NCBI GenBank assembly: GCA_965116945.1 | Contig: OZ220734.1 | Location: 2,666,001-2,730,000 of the forward strand | DNA: 64,000 bases | Reading direction: 5' to 3' | Source of the DNA: Plut-88900 sp965116945 | GTDB lineage: Bacteria > Chloroflexota > Dehalococcoidia > Plut-88900 | Shown: piece after piece, positions 27,099 to 35,237 of the stretch | Position numbering within the stretch: the stretch's first letter is position 1 | How the letters are laid out: each line of letters opens with the position of its first letter | Program-made: the position numbers and the translations under genes | The notes under the pieces: model-generated | What the model was told of the DNA's origin: nothing | Database searches by the model: none | Seen by the model: the letters and a program-made list of their open reading frames with translations, nothing else

Positions 27099-27767
27099 AT
27101 GGATACCCTAGAGTTGGCCGTAGATGTTCGCGAAGCCCTGGGCAAGAAGGCCCGATTTCTCCGCCGCCAAGGCATGACTCCGGCTAACATCTATGGCCGT
27201 AACCTTGATTCTGTTGCCCTCCAGCTCCAGACCACCGACCTCATAAATGCCCTCACCCAGGGCGGCCGGAACGCCGTCCTGTCCGTCAAGGTGAATGGCG
27301 AAGAGAAGCCAAGACCCGCCGTCATCCGTGACGTCCAGCTCCATCCCGTCACTGACCGCATCATTCACGTCGACTTTCTCCAGGTCGACATCACTCGGGC
27401 CATTACCTCGGATGTGCCCGTCGTGCTGGTTGGCGAGTCTCCCCTTCCCAAGACTTCCACTGTAATTTCTCAAACCTTGGGCTCAATCCAGGTCTCGGGT
27501 CTGCCTATGGACATACCACGCTCGGTAGAGGCCGACATCTCAGTCCTGGTCGAAGTTGACCAATCAATCCTCGTTAGCGATCTCCCACTCCCTGAAACCG
27601 TCGAGGTGATTACCAACGCCGACCAGATGGTCGTCAGAGCCGCCCAGGGCCGTGTCTCCGCCGCAGACGCCGCCGCCGAGGCCGCCGAAGAAGCCGAGGA
27701 GGGTGCTGAAGAAGCAGGCTCCGCTGAAGGCGAAGCAGCTACTCCCGCCGAATCCGAGGATTCCTAG
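27099..27767 (+). CDS. rplY: 50S ribosomal protein L25 / CTC-type
   Basis: Binds 5S rRNA in the large subunit. The 222-residue protein is the long CTC form: an N-terminal L25 domain (ELAVDVREALGKKARFLRRQGMTPANIYG) of about 90 residues, then the TL5-type beta domain, then an acidic alanine/glutamate tail from about residue 190 (AAEAAEEAEEGAEEAGSAEG) expected to be disordered. The RNA-facing segment DVQLHPVTDRIIHVDFLQV is well conserved. ATG start follows GGGAGACACC. The divergent neighbour is a ThiF/MoeB enzyme; lexA follows after about 210 bases with its own promoter. Confidence 0.94.
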   Translation: MDTLELAVDVREALGKKARFLRRQGMTPANIYGRNLDSVALQLQTTDLINALTQGGRNAVLSVKVNGEEKPRPAVIRDVQLHPVTDRIIHVDFLQVDITRAITSDVPVVLVGESPLPKTSTVISQTLGSIQVSGLPMDIPRSVEADISVLVEVDQSILVSDLPLPETVEVITNADQMVVRAAQGRVSAADAAAEAAEEAEEGAEEAGSAEGEAATPAESEDS

Positions 27768-27915
27768 TCTCGGATTCATACCACTGTTTAACCGACGCCC
27801 GTTTCTTGTGGTTCCGCACCACAGCAAGGGATATGCAGCACGTCCTACGTCGTGCCTTTTTCTCCTTCGCTAAACACACCGTGCACCACCTTGACCTACT
27901 CACCCCAGCGCCCAT

Positions 27916-27963
27916 TTGACACGGCCTTGACAACCAGTTAGAATTTGCTTAGAACGTCCGTTC
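27916..27963 (+). promoter_or_regulatory. lexA promoter pair with LexA operator
   Basis: Two overlapping promoters with ideal 17-base spacers: TTGACA 27916-27921 with TAGAAT 27939-27944, and TTGACA 27927-27932 with TAGAAC 27950-27955. The sequence GAAC-GTCC-GTTC at 27952-27963 matches the GAAC-N4-GTTC operator of Gram-positive-type LexA proteins. It covers the second -10 box and the predicted start point of the first promoter, so LexA can shut off both. The ATG lies 16 bases further on. Confidence 0.82.
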
Positions 27964-27979
27964 CCAACAGAGGTGCGCA

Positions 27980-28612
27980 ATGAAAGCTCTTTCCAAAAAG
28001 CGTAAACAGGTCCTCGAAGCCATTACCGGATTCCTGGACAATCATAAATACCCACCCAGCGTCCGAGATGTGGTCCAGATGTGCAACATGAGCTCCACCT
28101 CCGTAGCTGACTACCACCTCAAGGCCCTCGAACGGGACGGCTACATCCGCCGTGAGTCCGGTGTTTCACGGGGCATTGAGGTCATTGGCTACGACGGAAA
28201 CTCCCCCAACACCTTCAAAGCCCCCCTTCTCGGTGCTATCGCCGCCGGTGAGCCCCTCCCAGTCCCCAGCGCCCAGCCCTGGGCCGCCCTCGAAACCCTG
28301 GACGTCCCCGAAGATCTCGTCAGCGGCAGGCAAAACGTATACGCCCTCAAGGTCAAGGGAACGTCAATGATCGACGCCCTGATCGACGACGGAGACATCG
28401 TGCTCATCCAACACTCCGACACCGCCGACGACGGAGACATGGTCGCCGCATGGCTGGAATCAGAAGAGGAAGTGACTCTGAAACGTCTCTACCGGGAACA
28501 GGGGAGAATCAGGCTCCAGCCCGCCAATTCCCAAATGGATCCCATATTCGTTGACCCCTCCAACCTCTCCGTTAAAGGAAGGGTCATTGGGGTCATACGA
28601 AAACTAGCATAG
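27980..28612 (+). CDS. lexA: LexA repressor (S24 self-cleaving)
   Basis: Represses SOS genes until RecA-stimulated self-cleavage. The 210-residue protein has an N-terminal winged helix-turn-helix (KKRKQVLEAITGFLDNHKYPPSVRDVVQMCNMSS.. region 5-50), the cleavage site in LLGAIAAGEPLPVP (Ala-Gly near 87-88), the serine nucleophile in VKGTSMIDALIDDGD (about S130) and the lysine general base in EVTLKRLYRE (about K168). Length is normal. The matching operator lies directly upstream, so it represses itself. No other SOS box was noticed in the window. Start has AGAGGTGCGCA in front. Confidence 0.95.
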   Translation: MKALSKKRKQVLEAITGFLDNHKYPPSVRDVVQMCNMSSTSVADYHLKALERDGYIRRESGVSRGIEVIGYDGNSPNTFKAPLLGAIAAGEPLPVPSAQPWAALETLDVPEDLVSGRQNVYALKVKGTSMIDALIDDGDIVLIQHSDTADDGDMVAAWLESEEEVTLKRLYREQGRIRLQPANSQMDPIFVDPSNLSVKGRVIGVIRKLA

Positions 28613-28833
28613 CCCCGACCCTTCACCGGCATCCCAGGGCCCCACCAGAAATTAGGCTTCTACCCGGTGCGCTGGCCCTTCTTAGCTGCCCTAACCCAAC
28701 CTACTCACCTCCAGGCAGGGAGCACCCCAAAGCGTCTTCACATATGCGACGCATCACAAAATAAGTGGGCGCGTCCAGCTACGACGACACGCACGCTTTT
28801 CACGAGCAAAGATGAAGATTCTAAGAGTCCAGC

Positions 28834-28977
28834 CTAGTCCGCTGAGGGAAGAGGCTTCGGCTGTTGCAGGGTCATCTCCTGGCTGCAGCAGTTCACTGCA
28901 CCTTCCCCTGCCTTGGTGCACAGCACCTGGGACCCACAATTTTCACATACGAAACGTTTGCCCAATAGGTTCGGCAT
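28834..28977 (-). CDS. Desulforedoxin-like small metal protein 1
   Basis: A 47-residue frame from the ATG complementary to 28975-28977. It reads MPNLLGKRFVCENCGSQV, then a glycine-rich turn, then NCCSQEM and a proline-rich tail. CxxCG in the first half and adjacent CC in the second (C11, C14, C30, C31) are the iron-ligand pattern of desulforedoxin and of the N-terminal domain of desulfoferrodoxin. An extra cysteine (C20) is present. No superoxide-reductase domain follows. Its partner at 29037 has the same pattern. Functions as a redox carrier are inferred from the family. Confidence 0.7.
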   Translation of the reverse strand: MPNLLGKRFVCENCGSQVLCTKAGEGAVNCCSQEMTLQQPKPLPSAD

Positions 28978-29036
28978 TCCGTTAAGTCCTCTCCGTCTTT
29001 TGGAAGCAAGAGGGCCCCTCTCCCGGGACCCGACCT

Positions 29037-29156
29037 TTACTTCTTGAGGGGCATTTCGTTACCGCAGCACGAGATCGAGCCGTTCCCGCCCCGCGTCACA
29101 ATGAACTCCGACCCGCAGCTCTCACACTTGTACCGCTTGCCTGTCTGATTTGCCAC
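29037..29156 (-). CDS. Desulforedoxin-like small metal protein 2
   Basis: A 39-residue frame from a GTG complementary to 29154-29156 with AAGAGG 6 bases upstream. It reads (M)ANQTGKRYKCESCGSEF, a glycine-rich turn, ISCCGNEMPLKK. Ligands C11, C14, C30, C31 and overall length (desulforedoxin is about 36 residues) fit a rubredoxin-like Fe(SCys)4 site formed by one knuckle CxxC and one adjacent CC. It is the closer of the two to classical desulforedoxin. It follows gene 1 in coordinates but precedes it in transcription. Zinc in place of iron is possible. Confidence 0.72.
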   Translation of the reverse strand: MANQTGKRYKCESCGSEFIVTRGGNGSISCCGNEMPLKK

Positions 29157-29260
29157 GTAGTGCCTCTTGGAAAATCAGGCCCGGGCCCCTGAGCCCGCAC
29201 CCAACGAGATTTCCGGCAATTATAGCCACGCAGTTTTGAGAGGGTCAAGAGAGCGCCGGG

Positions 29261-31306
29261 CTACGGGGCCCACACATTGAAGTCCCTGAACTGAGGCATT
29301 GCGTTGTGATTTAAGAAGAAATCTCCGCTTACTCCCACATTGCCTGCGTCTTGATTGTGTCCAAGGTCTAGCTTGGTCATAAGCCTATCGTTGATAAAGA
29401 CCCAGCCAGACTCCCCTATCGCGATCACTAGCAGATGATTTTGGGTCGAAGTTAGTCTAATGCCAGAATCCCGCAAAAATCCCGACGCCACATCCGTATA
29501 AACATCATCACCGACATTCCGGGTCTTGTGAAACCACCATTCATTATTGGTGACACCAATAATCTCTGTCCTGTTGTATTGGGGATTGCGAACCGAAAAT
29601 CCATAGTCCCAGTCCCTGCTTCTCGGATTTGTAAACTCGGCTTCCGCCACGAGATCCCGTGTTCGTACTCCACTGTCATGCCATCCAACACTTCCCGGCT
29701 CCTTCCCCAACACCCCGCTCGCCGGCCCGTACCGCTTCACCAGCTCAAACCCCTTGAACCCCTCATACCGGGTCACCGCCCCCGACACCTCATCCCCAGC
29801 GTAAGCGCCCGTAATAACTGCCACGTCCCCCTTCCCGGTTACACTGCTCAAGTCCACGGATGTAACGTGTTCCCCATTCGCGAAGAGCCACCCCCGTGCC
29901 CCGACCACTACCACCATCAGGTGATTTCGGCCCCCCGCACCCATATTGAAGTTCGTAATCGTCCCTCCCCCTAGGCGCTGGTACGGAGCATTCGCTCCGC
30001 TGCTCACCGCCCACTCTCGATTACTCGATACCACGAACTGGAGGAATGGTGCGCTATCGCTCCATATGTCATTCCGAAGTATGAATCCATAGTCCCAGGA
30101 ATGCGCCGACGCAGCATACGGATTAACAAAAGTGGCTTCCACCACCATGTCGCTGACTTCGATCCCGGCATATTCCGTCTTGATGAATCCATCGTTTGGG
30201 TCATGCCGCAATTCCCCATTCGTCGGCCCAAAATCATACCCTTGCCCTGGGGAGGGCGTCGCAGTAGGCCAAGGAACAGCCGTCGCCGTCGCAATCGCCG
30301 TCCCCGCCCTCAACCTAGGTACCTGCTGCTGCACCGTAATGCCGGATACGGCAAATGCCAGCCCGTCAACGGGTCTCCCGCTCTGCGTCTCTTCGTATTT
30401 GAACGTGTTTATTCCTAGAATCTCACCCGACAGGGAAAGCATCGGTCCACCGCTGTTGCCCGGGTTTATGGCCGCATCCGTCTGGATTACATCGCTAAGG
30501 TATCGGGAGTCGTATCGAATTGCGGATACAATGCCCCGACTCACAGACGCCTCCCCAGAAAGCCCCAGCGCATAACCAATAGCAATTACCTCATCCCCCA
30601 CCTCCAGCCCCACTGCATCCCCAAATCCCAGCGCCGTGAAACTCCCACAGCAGATGCTCACCACCGCCAGGTCCCTCACTGCATCCACCCCCAACACAGC
30701 CCCGCTATACGTCGTGGCATCCCCAACCGTCACATTCACCCGGTTCTGCCCCGACACCACGTGCTCATTCGTGATTACATATCCAGTCTGTCCCTGTGTA
30801 TCGTAGATCACCCCTGACCCGGTCCCGGAGCCGCTTGTTATTCTCACCACCGCTGGCCGGGCCTCTCTCACCATCGCGCTAATGCCAATACCCGGAGTAG
30901 GAGTCGGTATGGCTGTCGGAGTTGGAGACGGCGTGGGTGTAGGCGAAGGTGTCGGAGTCGGGGTCGGGGTGGGAGTGAGAGTCGGGACCGGCGTGGACGT
31001 GGGAAGCGGTGTAGGAGTAGCCGTGGGCCGGGGAATCAAGGTCGGCGTCGGCCTGGGCGTAGGACTGGGGAAAACCGTCGGCTCCGGAGTGGATGTCGGC
31101 ATCGCTTCCCTCGTAGCCGCCATGCGCGCCTCTACCGTAGCGTCAATATCCGGTGTCGGGCTTGGCGTAGCCGTGGGCAACGCTTCCGCAACCGCTGTCC
31201 TCACCTCCGCCCCGACATCCGGCGTCGGGGCCGCCGGTTCTCCCATCCCCCCACACGCACTCAATATCAGCGCGAGAGCGAATCCCACCGACGCCAGGAC
31301 CCTCAT
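29261..31306 (-). CDS. Exported trypsin-like serine protease lipoprotein with Pro/Thr linker and two C-terminal beta domains
   Basis: A 681-residue chimera. Residues 1-18 are a signal with lipobox LSAC (C18 would be lipidated). Residues 70-138 are a low-complexity Pro/Thr/Ser linker, probably glycosylated or wall-spanning. Residues 140-340 form a trypsin-like domain with H182 (TNEHVV), D212 (AVRDLAVV) and S285 (NPGNSGGP), as in HtrA/DegP, but no PDZ domain follows. Two related repeats of about 150 residues follow (about 350-520 and 525-681), each with a WDYGFxxRN motif and a GxxGWxFxN motif, resembling lectin-like jelly-roll domains. Probably a surface protease that binds a polymer; the binding role is inference. 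Confidence 0.85.
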   Translation of the reverse strand: MRVLASVGFALALILSACGGMGEPAAPTPDVGAEVRTAVAEALPTATPSPTPDIDATVEARMAATREAMPTSTPEPTVFPSPTPRPTPTLIPRPTATPTPLPTSTPVPTLTPTPTPTPTPSPTPTPSPTPTAIPTPTPGIGISAMVREARPAVVRITSGSGTGSGVIYDTQGQTGYVITNEHVVSGQNRVNVTVGDATTYSGAVLGVDAVRDLAVVSICCGSFTALGFGDAVGLEVGDEVIAIGYALGLSGEASVSRGIVSAIRYDSRYLSDVIQTDAAINPGNSGGPMLSLSGEILGINTFKYEETQSGRPVDGLAFAVSGITVQQQVPRLRAGTAIATATAVPWPTATPSPGQGYDFGPTNGELRHDPNDGFIKTEYAGIEVSDMVVEATFVNPYAASAHSWDYGFILRNDIWSDSAPFLQFVVSSNREWAVSSGANAPYQRLGGGTITNFNMGAGGRNHLMVVVVGARGWLFANGEHVTSVDLSSVTGKGDVAVITGAYAGDEVSGAVTRYEGFKGFELVKRYGPASGVLGKEPGSVGWHDSGVRTRDLVAEAEFTNPRSRDWDYGFSVRNPQYNRTEIIGVTNNEWWFHKTRNVGDDVYTDVASGFLRDSGIRLTSTQNHLLVIAIGESGWVFINDRLMTKLDLGHNQDAGNVGVSGDFFLNHNAMPQFRDFNVWAP

Positions 31307-31321
31307 GTCACTCCCGCAATG

Positions 31322-32338
31322 TTACGTATACACGCCCTGAAGAGGCCTTGTAATCGCCCGCATCCGGTCCATCATCAGCGCAAAGTTGTCCAGCCGCAGC
31401 GCCTGCGCCCCATCGCAAAGCGCCTCCTCCGGCCTCGGGTGCACCTCCACCATCAGACCGTCCGCTCCTGCAGCCGCGGCCGCCAACGCCATTGGCGTCA
31501 CAAGGTACCACTTGCCCGTAGCGTGACTCGGGTCCGCGATTACCGGCAGATGGCTTAGCCGCTGCACGACAGGTATGGCGCTCAGGTCGAGCGTGTTCCG
31601 CGTGTACTTCTCAAACGTCCGGATGCCTCTCTCGCAAAGCATCACGTCGGGGTTGCCCTGCGCCAGGATATATTCAGCCGCCAGCAGCCACTCTTCAATC
31701 GTCGCCGAAAGGCCGCGTTTCAGCATCACCGCCTTGCTGCATTTCCCAACCTCATCCAGCAGGTTGAAGTTCTGCATGTTCCGCGCCCCAATCTGCAGGA
31801 TGTCCGCATACTGGGCAACGACATCCACATCCGTGGTCGTCATTACTTCGGTAATGACGGGCATCCCCGTCTCTTCCCTGGCCCGGGCCAGCAACTCCAG
31901 CCCCGCCTCACCCATCCCCCTGAAACTGTACGGCGACGTTCGAGGTTTATACGCCCCACCCCTCAGCACGTTTGCCCCCGCATCCTTTACCCCTAGGGCC
32001 GTCTCCAGCAACTGGTCCCAGCTCTCAACGGCGCAGGGGCCGGCCATCACTACCGGTTCCCCTCCCCCGATCTCCACATCCCCGACTCTTATCACCGTGT
32101 CCTCGGGGTGAAAGTCCCGGCTCGGCAGTTTGAATGGACTCGAAACCGTTAAGACTTCAATTACACCTTCCATATATTCCAGGTTGGACTTCAGGTCGGG
32201 ATAAGTCTTCCCCACCACCCCAACTATTACCCTGTCCTCGCCCCGGGACAGGTGCGCTGAAAGTCCCAGCGTCGCAAGCCGGCTCTTCACCGCATCAATG
32301 TTCTCTTCCGAGCAGTTGGAATTCATGACCACTATCAT
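31322..32338 (-). CDS. aroF: 3-deoxy-7-phosphoheptulonate synthase (DAHP synthase, KDPS-like type I beta)
   Basis: First step of the shikimate pathway, joining PEP and erythrose 4-phosphate. The 338-residue protein has an N-terminal ferredoxin-like regulatory domain of about 70 residues, then a TIM barrel with MAGPCAVESWDQL near 99-111, RGGAYKPRTSPYSFRGMG near 130-147, QIGARNMQNFNLL near 189-201, PVIADPSHATGKW near 264-276 and VEVHPRPEEALCDG near 299-312. That domain order is the type found in Thermotoga and many Chloroflexota. ATG start with GGGAG ahead. Last in trpA-aroH-aroF. Confidence 0.94.
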   Translation of the reverse strand: MIVVMNSNCSEENIDAVKSRLATLGLSAHLSRGEDRVIVGVVGKTYPDLKSNLEYMEGVIEVLTVSSPFKLPSRDFHPEDTVIRVGDVEIGGGEPVVMAGPCAVESWDQLLETALGVKDAGANVLRGGAYKPRTSPYSFRGMGEAGLELLARAREETGMPVITEVMTTTDVDVVAQYADILQIGARNMQNFNLLDEVGKCSKAVMLKRGLSATIEEWLLAAEYILAQGNPDVMLCERGIRTFEKYTRNTLDLSAIPVVQRLSHLPVIADPSHATGKWYLVTPMALAAAAAGADGLMVEVHPRPEEALCDGAQALRLDNFALMMDRMRAITRPLQGVYT

Positions 32339-32362
32339 CTGTTTCTCCCGGACCTGGGCCGA

Positions 32363-32755
32363 CTACGCGCTATCAGCGTTCTCTATATACGCGTATCCCG
32401 CATTGTCTGGCCTAAGTTGTCTGGCCTCCTTCATGTATACGTGCCTGATATCCTTCGCTTCTTTTTCTGTATTGATAAGCACCATCACCCTGATGACCTT
32501 TTTCAGTCCCGTGGGCACGTCCATCTCATGCCCGCACAACAGGGCAGTATCTACCCATCCCAACTTTCTGGCGGCTACCGCTGGAAACTCGGCGTTCAGA
32601 TCAACCGTTGTCGTAAACGTTGCAAGGGCTATTTGATCTGTCTCTATATCATTTGCCTTTATTAGTTGTTGTAGAAGCTCTGTGGTTGCTTCCAGAATCG
32701 CTTCCTGCGTGTTTTCCGTCGTCGTGATGGCTCCCCTTATTCCTCTGGTCCACAA
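32363..32755 (-). CDS. aroH: Monofunctional chorismate mutase AroH
   Basis: Converts chorismate to prephenate, the branch point to phenylalanine and tyrosine. The 130-residue protein is the trimeric AroH class: RGIRGAITTTENT near the N-terminus with the substrate-binding Arg, NAEFPAVAARKLGW near 54-67, and the C-terminal HVYMKEARQLRPD with the catalytic Arg region near 105-117. The start is TTG (complement of 32753-32755). It lies 13 bases after trpA and 24 bases before aroF, a likely transcription unit for aromatic amino acid synthesis. Confidence 0.92.
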   Translation of the reverse strand: MWTRGIRGAITTTENTQEAILEATTELLQQLIKANDIETDQIALATFTTTVDLNAEFPAVAARKLGWVDTALLCGHEMDVPTGLKKVIRVMVLINTEKEAKDIRHVYMKEARQLRPDNAGYAYIENADSA

Positions 32756-32768
32756 AACGCTCTTACTC

Positions 32769-33572
32769 CTATGCCCCGACCTCTACGCAACCCCGAAGCC
32801 CTAGCACGAACTCCTTCACCCTTTCCTCCCGGGCCCCGCATTCTGATTGCTCGATCAAGTTTATCAGGGCGCTGCCCACAGCGACACCGTCCGCCATCTC
32901 AAATACCGTATCTACGTGTTCTTTCTTGGATATCCCAAATCCAACTATCAAGGGAAGTTCGGTCTCCGACCTTACCCTGTCCAGGAACTCCGGAAGGTCG
33001 GTGCTGAGGTTGCGCCTCGCATTGGTAACTCCTGTCACACTTACGCAATACACAAACCCGGAACCCGCACGGGCCACCCCTTTTATCCGTTCTGTAGTAC
33101 TCGTCGGCGCCAGCAGGAATATCAGGTCTATTCCCTGCACCTTTAGCGCCGCCTGCAATGGCCCTGCTTCCTCCAGCGGAAGGTCGACAACAATGAGCCC
33201 ATCTACCCCGGCTTCCCCCGCATCCCTCGCAAACCTCTCGAGTCCATAACTGAGGACCGGGTTGTAGTATCCCATCAGCACTATCGGGATTCCGGGAAAC
33301 CGAGCCCTCGTACTTCGAGAGCTATCCAGGCAGTCCCCAAGGGTAATCTTCTGTTCAAGTGCAATCTGGCTCGACTTCTGAATCGTAGGGCCCTCCGCCA
33401 GCGGATCGCTGAAAGGCGCCCCCAACTCTATGATGTCTACTCCCCCCTCCACCATTGCCCCGACAAGCCCATCAGTATCGGCTCTTTCCGGGTACCCGAC
33501 AGTAAGGAAAGTCGCGATTACCGGCCGACCTTCCTCCTTGGCCTGCTTGAACGTATCGGATATGCGGCTCAA
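32769..33572 (-). CDS. trpA: Tryptophan synthase alpha subunit
   Basis: Cleaves indole-3-glycerol phosphate to indole and glyceraldehyde 3-phosphate. The 267-residue TIM barrel has IELGAPFSDPLAEGPTIQ near 48-65 with the catalytic Glu and Asp, MGYYNPVLSYG near 105-115, VDLPLEEAGPL near 134-144 and VGFGISKKEHV near 212-222. Start is TTG (complement of 33570-33572). The beta subunit and other trp genes are not next to it; upstream lies a divergent molybdenum-hydroxylase operon, so trpA has moved into an aro cluster. No leader-peptide attenuator was found. Confidence 0.94.
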   Translation of the reverse strand: MSRISDTFKQAKEEGRPVIATFLTVGYPERADTDGLVGAMVEGGVDIIELGAPFSDPLAEGPTIQKSSQIALEQKITLGDCLDSSRSTRARFPGIPIVLMGYYNPVLSYGLERFARDAGEAGVDGLIVVDLPLEEAGPLQAALKVQGIDLIFLLAPTSTTERIKGVARAGSGFVYCVSVTGVTNARRNLSTDLPEFLDRVRSETELPLIVGFGISKKEHVDTVFEMADGVAVGSALINLIEQSECGAREERVKEFVLGLRGCVEVGA

Positions 33573-33878
33573 TTGCCTCTAAGCCCCGAATCCCTGTATT
33601 GGAATATCATCTGTTCCAAACTTCACACACTTTTGAGTGATGAATACTAACACCCAGCTACCAGCCTTTCAACAAACGTGCGAAATTTCCCCTCTTTTTT
33701 GATACCCATCCGGTGCGTTGACGCCCTTGTCCCGGAACCCTTTCCCCTCCCCTTACAGGCTTGACACAACATGGGCCTATCGGTATCTTGGAACGGCTTC
33801 ATTTCGGAAGCCATATCCCTAGGCCTTCAGCCAAGGACTCAACATGTCTCTCGTCAGAGAGGGAAAAGAGGCCCGCAA
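33573..33878 (+). promoter_or_regulatory. Divergent spacer with promoter of the molybdenum hydroxylase operon
   Basis: A 306-base spacer between trpA and the hydroxylase genes. TTGACA (33761-33766), 17 bases, TATCTT (33784-33789) forms a good rightward promoter, which places transcription start near 33796. An ATG at 33771 lies inside this promoter and cannot be the protein start. The rest shows no gene; no repeat or regulator site was recognised. Confidence 0.65.
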
Positions 33879-34751
33879 TTGAAATGGATCGACTACGCCA
33901 GCCCCGCATCCCTTAGCGAGGCTCTGGACATCCTCGCCAAAGACGGCGAGCGCACCCGTGCCCTCGCAGGCGGCACAGACATCCTCGTCCAGATTCGCGC
34001 AAGGCGTCGCCAGCCCGACATCCTCCTGGACGTCAAATCTATCCCCGAGCTCAATGAGCTTTCCTACGACGCAGGCTCGGGCCTCACTATCGGCGCCGCT
34101 GTGGAGTGCTACAAGATCTACGACGACGCCGCTGTGAAAGAACACTACCCGGGCCTCGTGGACTGCACCTCCATCATCGGTGGCATCCAGATTCAAGGCC
34201 GGGCCTCCGTCGGAGGCAACCTCTGCAACGCCGCCCCCAGCGCCGACTCCATACCTGCCCTTATCGCCTACGGCGCCACGGCCAATATCGCTGGCCCCAA
34301 CGGTACCCGTAGCGTACCGGTAGAGGATGTATGCACGGGCCCCGGTCAAAGCGTCCTCGGAGCTGACGAACTCTTGGTTTCCGTCAGCGTCCCCGCCCCC
34401 GTCGCCAACTCAGGCGCCCGATACATACGCTTCATCCCCCGTAACGAGATGGACATCGCAGTTGTCGGCGCCGGCGTATCAGTTGAGCTTGACGGCGACA
34501 CTATCAAGTCCGCCCGAGTCTCCCTCGCTTCCGTAGCCCCCACCCCCCTCTTCGTCAGGGAAGCCGGCGACGCCCTCGCAGGCCAGGCCATCAGCGACGA
34601 GGCCATCCGAAAAGCTTCCGGTCTCGCCCAGGCCGCAGCCAAACCCATCACCGACATGAGAGGCACCATCGAATTCCGTACCCACCTCTGCGAAGTTCTT
34701 ACCCGACGAGCACTAAACACCGCCATCGAGCGGGCCAAGGAGGCGTCCTAG
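33879..34751 (+). CDS. Molybdenum hydroxylase FAD-binding medium subunit (CoxM/XdhB type)
   Basis: Carries electrons between the 2Fe-2S subunit and the acceptor. The 290 residues begin (M)KWIDYASPASLSEALDIL and contain the FAD pyrophosphate loop ALAGGTDILVQIRAR near 27-41, the second flavin motif with GGNLCNAAPSADSIPAL near 112-128, and a C-terminal domain ending in the CO-dehydrogenase flavoprotein fold. The TTG at 33879 follows AGAGG by 7 bases; it is the first plausible start after the promoter at 33761-33789. The next gene starts one base after its stop. Substrate class (xanthine, CO or aldehyde) is not decided by this subunit. Confidence 0.92.
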   Translation: MKWIDYASPASLSEALDILAKDGERTRALAGGTDILVQIRARRRQPDILLDVKSIPELNELSYDAGSGLTIGAAVECYKIYDDAAVKEHYPGLVDCTSIIGGIQIQGRASVGGNLCNAAPSADSIPALIAYGATANIAGPNGTRSVPVEDVCTGPGQSVLGADELLVSVSVPAPVANSGARYIRFIPRNEMDIAVVGAGVSVELDGDTIKSARVSLASVAPTPLFVREAGDALAGQAISDEAIRKASGLAQAAAKPITDMRGTIEFRTHLCEVLTRRALNTAIERAKEAS

Positions 34752-35237
34752 ATGCCTAGGAAAACTTACGTACAAACTACCATCAACGGCGAAAACGTCG
34801 AGTTTCTCTGCGAACCCCGTCAGAGCCTCCTCGAGTCCCTGCGTGACGTTATCGGCCTTACCGGGTCCAAGGAAGGCTGCAACGACGGCAACTGCGGCGC
34901 TTGCACCGTCAACATGGACGGCCGCATAGTCACTTCCTGTCTGGTCCTCGGCGTCGAGGCCGAAGGCAGCAACATCGAGACCATCGAGGGCGTAGCCGAA
35001 GGCAACGACCTACACCCCATACAGCAGGCCTTCCTCGAAAACGCCGCCCTTCAGTGCGGAATCTGCACCCCCGGCTTCATCGTCGCAGCCAAGGCCCTTC
35101 TCGAACGCGAGCCCAACCCCTCCGAGGATCGCATCCGCTTCTGGCTCGCCAACAACCTCTGCCGCTGCACCGGCTACGACAAGATTGTCCGGGCCGTGAT
35201 GGACGCCGCCCAGAAGATGCAGGAGGTCAAGAGTTGA
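34752..35237 (+). CDS. Molybdenum hydroxylase 2Fe-2S small subunit
   Basis: The 161-residue protein carries two clusters: a plant-ferredoxin type (C43, C48, C51 in EGCNDGNCGACTV, plus C63) and a C-terminal helical-domain type (C102, C105 in LQCGICTPGF; CRC in NNLCRCTGY near 136-139). This is the invariant pattern of the xanthine oxidase family small subunit. It abuts the flavin subunit and overlaps the large-subunit start, so the three chains are made together. Confidence 0.95.
   Translation: MPRKTYVQTTINGENVEFLCEPRQSLLESLRDVIGLTGSKEGCNDGNCGACTVNMDGRIVTSCLVLGVEAEGSNIETIEGVAEGNDLHPIQQAFLENAALQCGICTPGFIVAAKALLEREPNPSEDRIRFWLANNLCRCTGYDKIVRAVMDAAQKMQEVKS

Noticed and set aside
30920..31110. Possible tandem DNA repeat or CRISPR-like array
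   Set aside because: The periodicity is codon-level Pro-Thr repetition inside the protease gene, without spacer units.
30882..31340. Gly/Val-repeat frame opposite the protease linker
   Set aside because: It is the antisense of the Pro/Thr codon repeats (GVGVGVG pattern) and has no start signal.
34901..35233. N-terminal extension of the molybdenum hydroxylase large subunit
   Set aside because: It overlaps the 2Fe-2S subunit in another frame and is Arg/Pro-rich. The TTG at 35234 with AGGAGG gives the family N-terminus.
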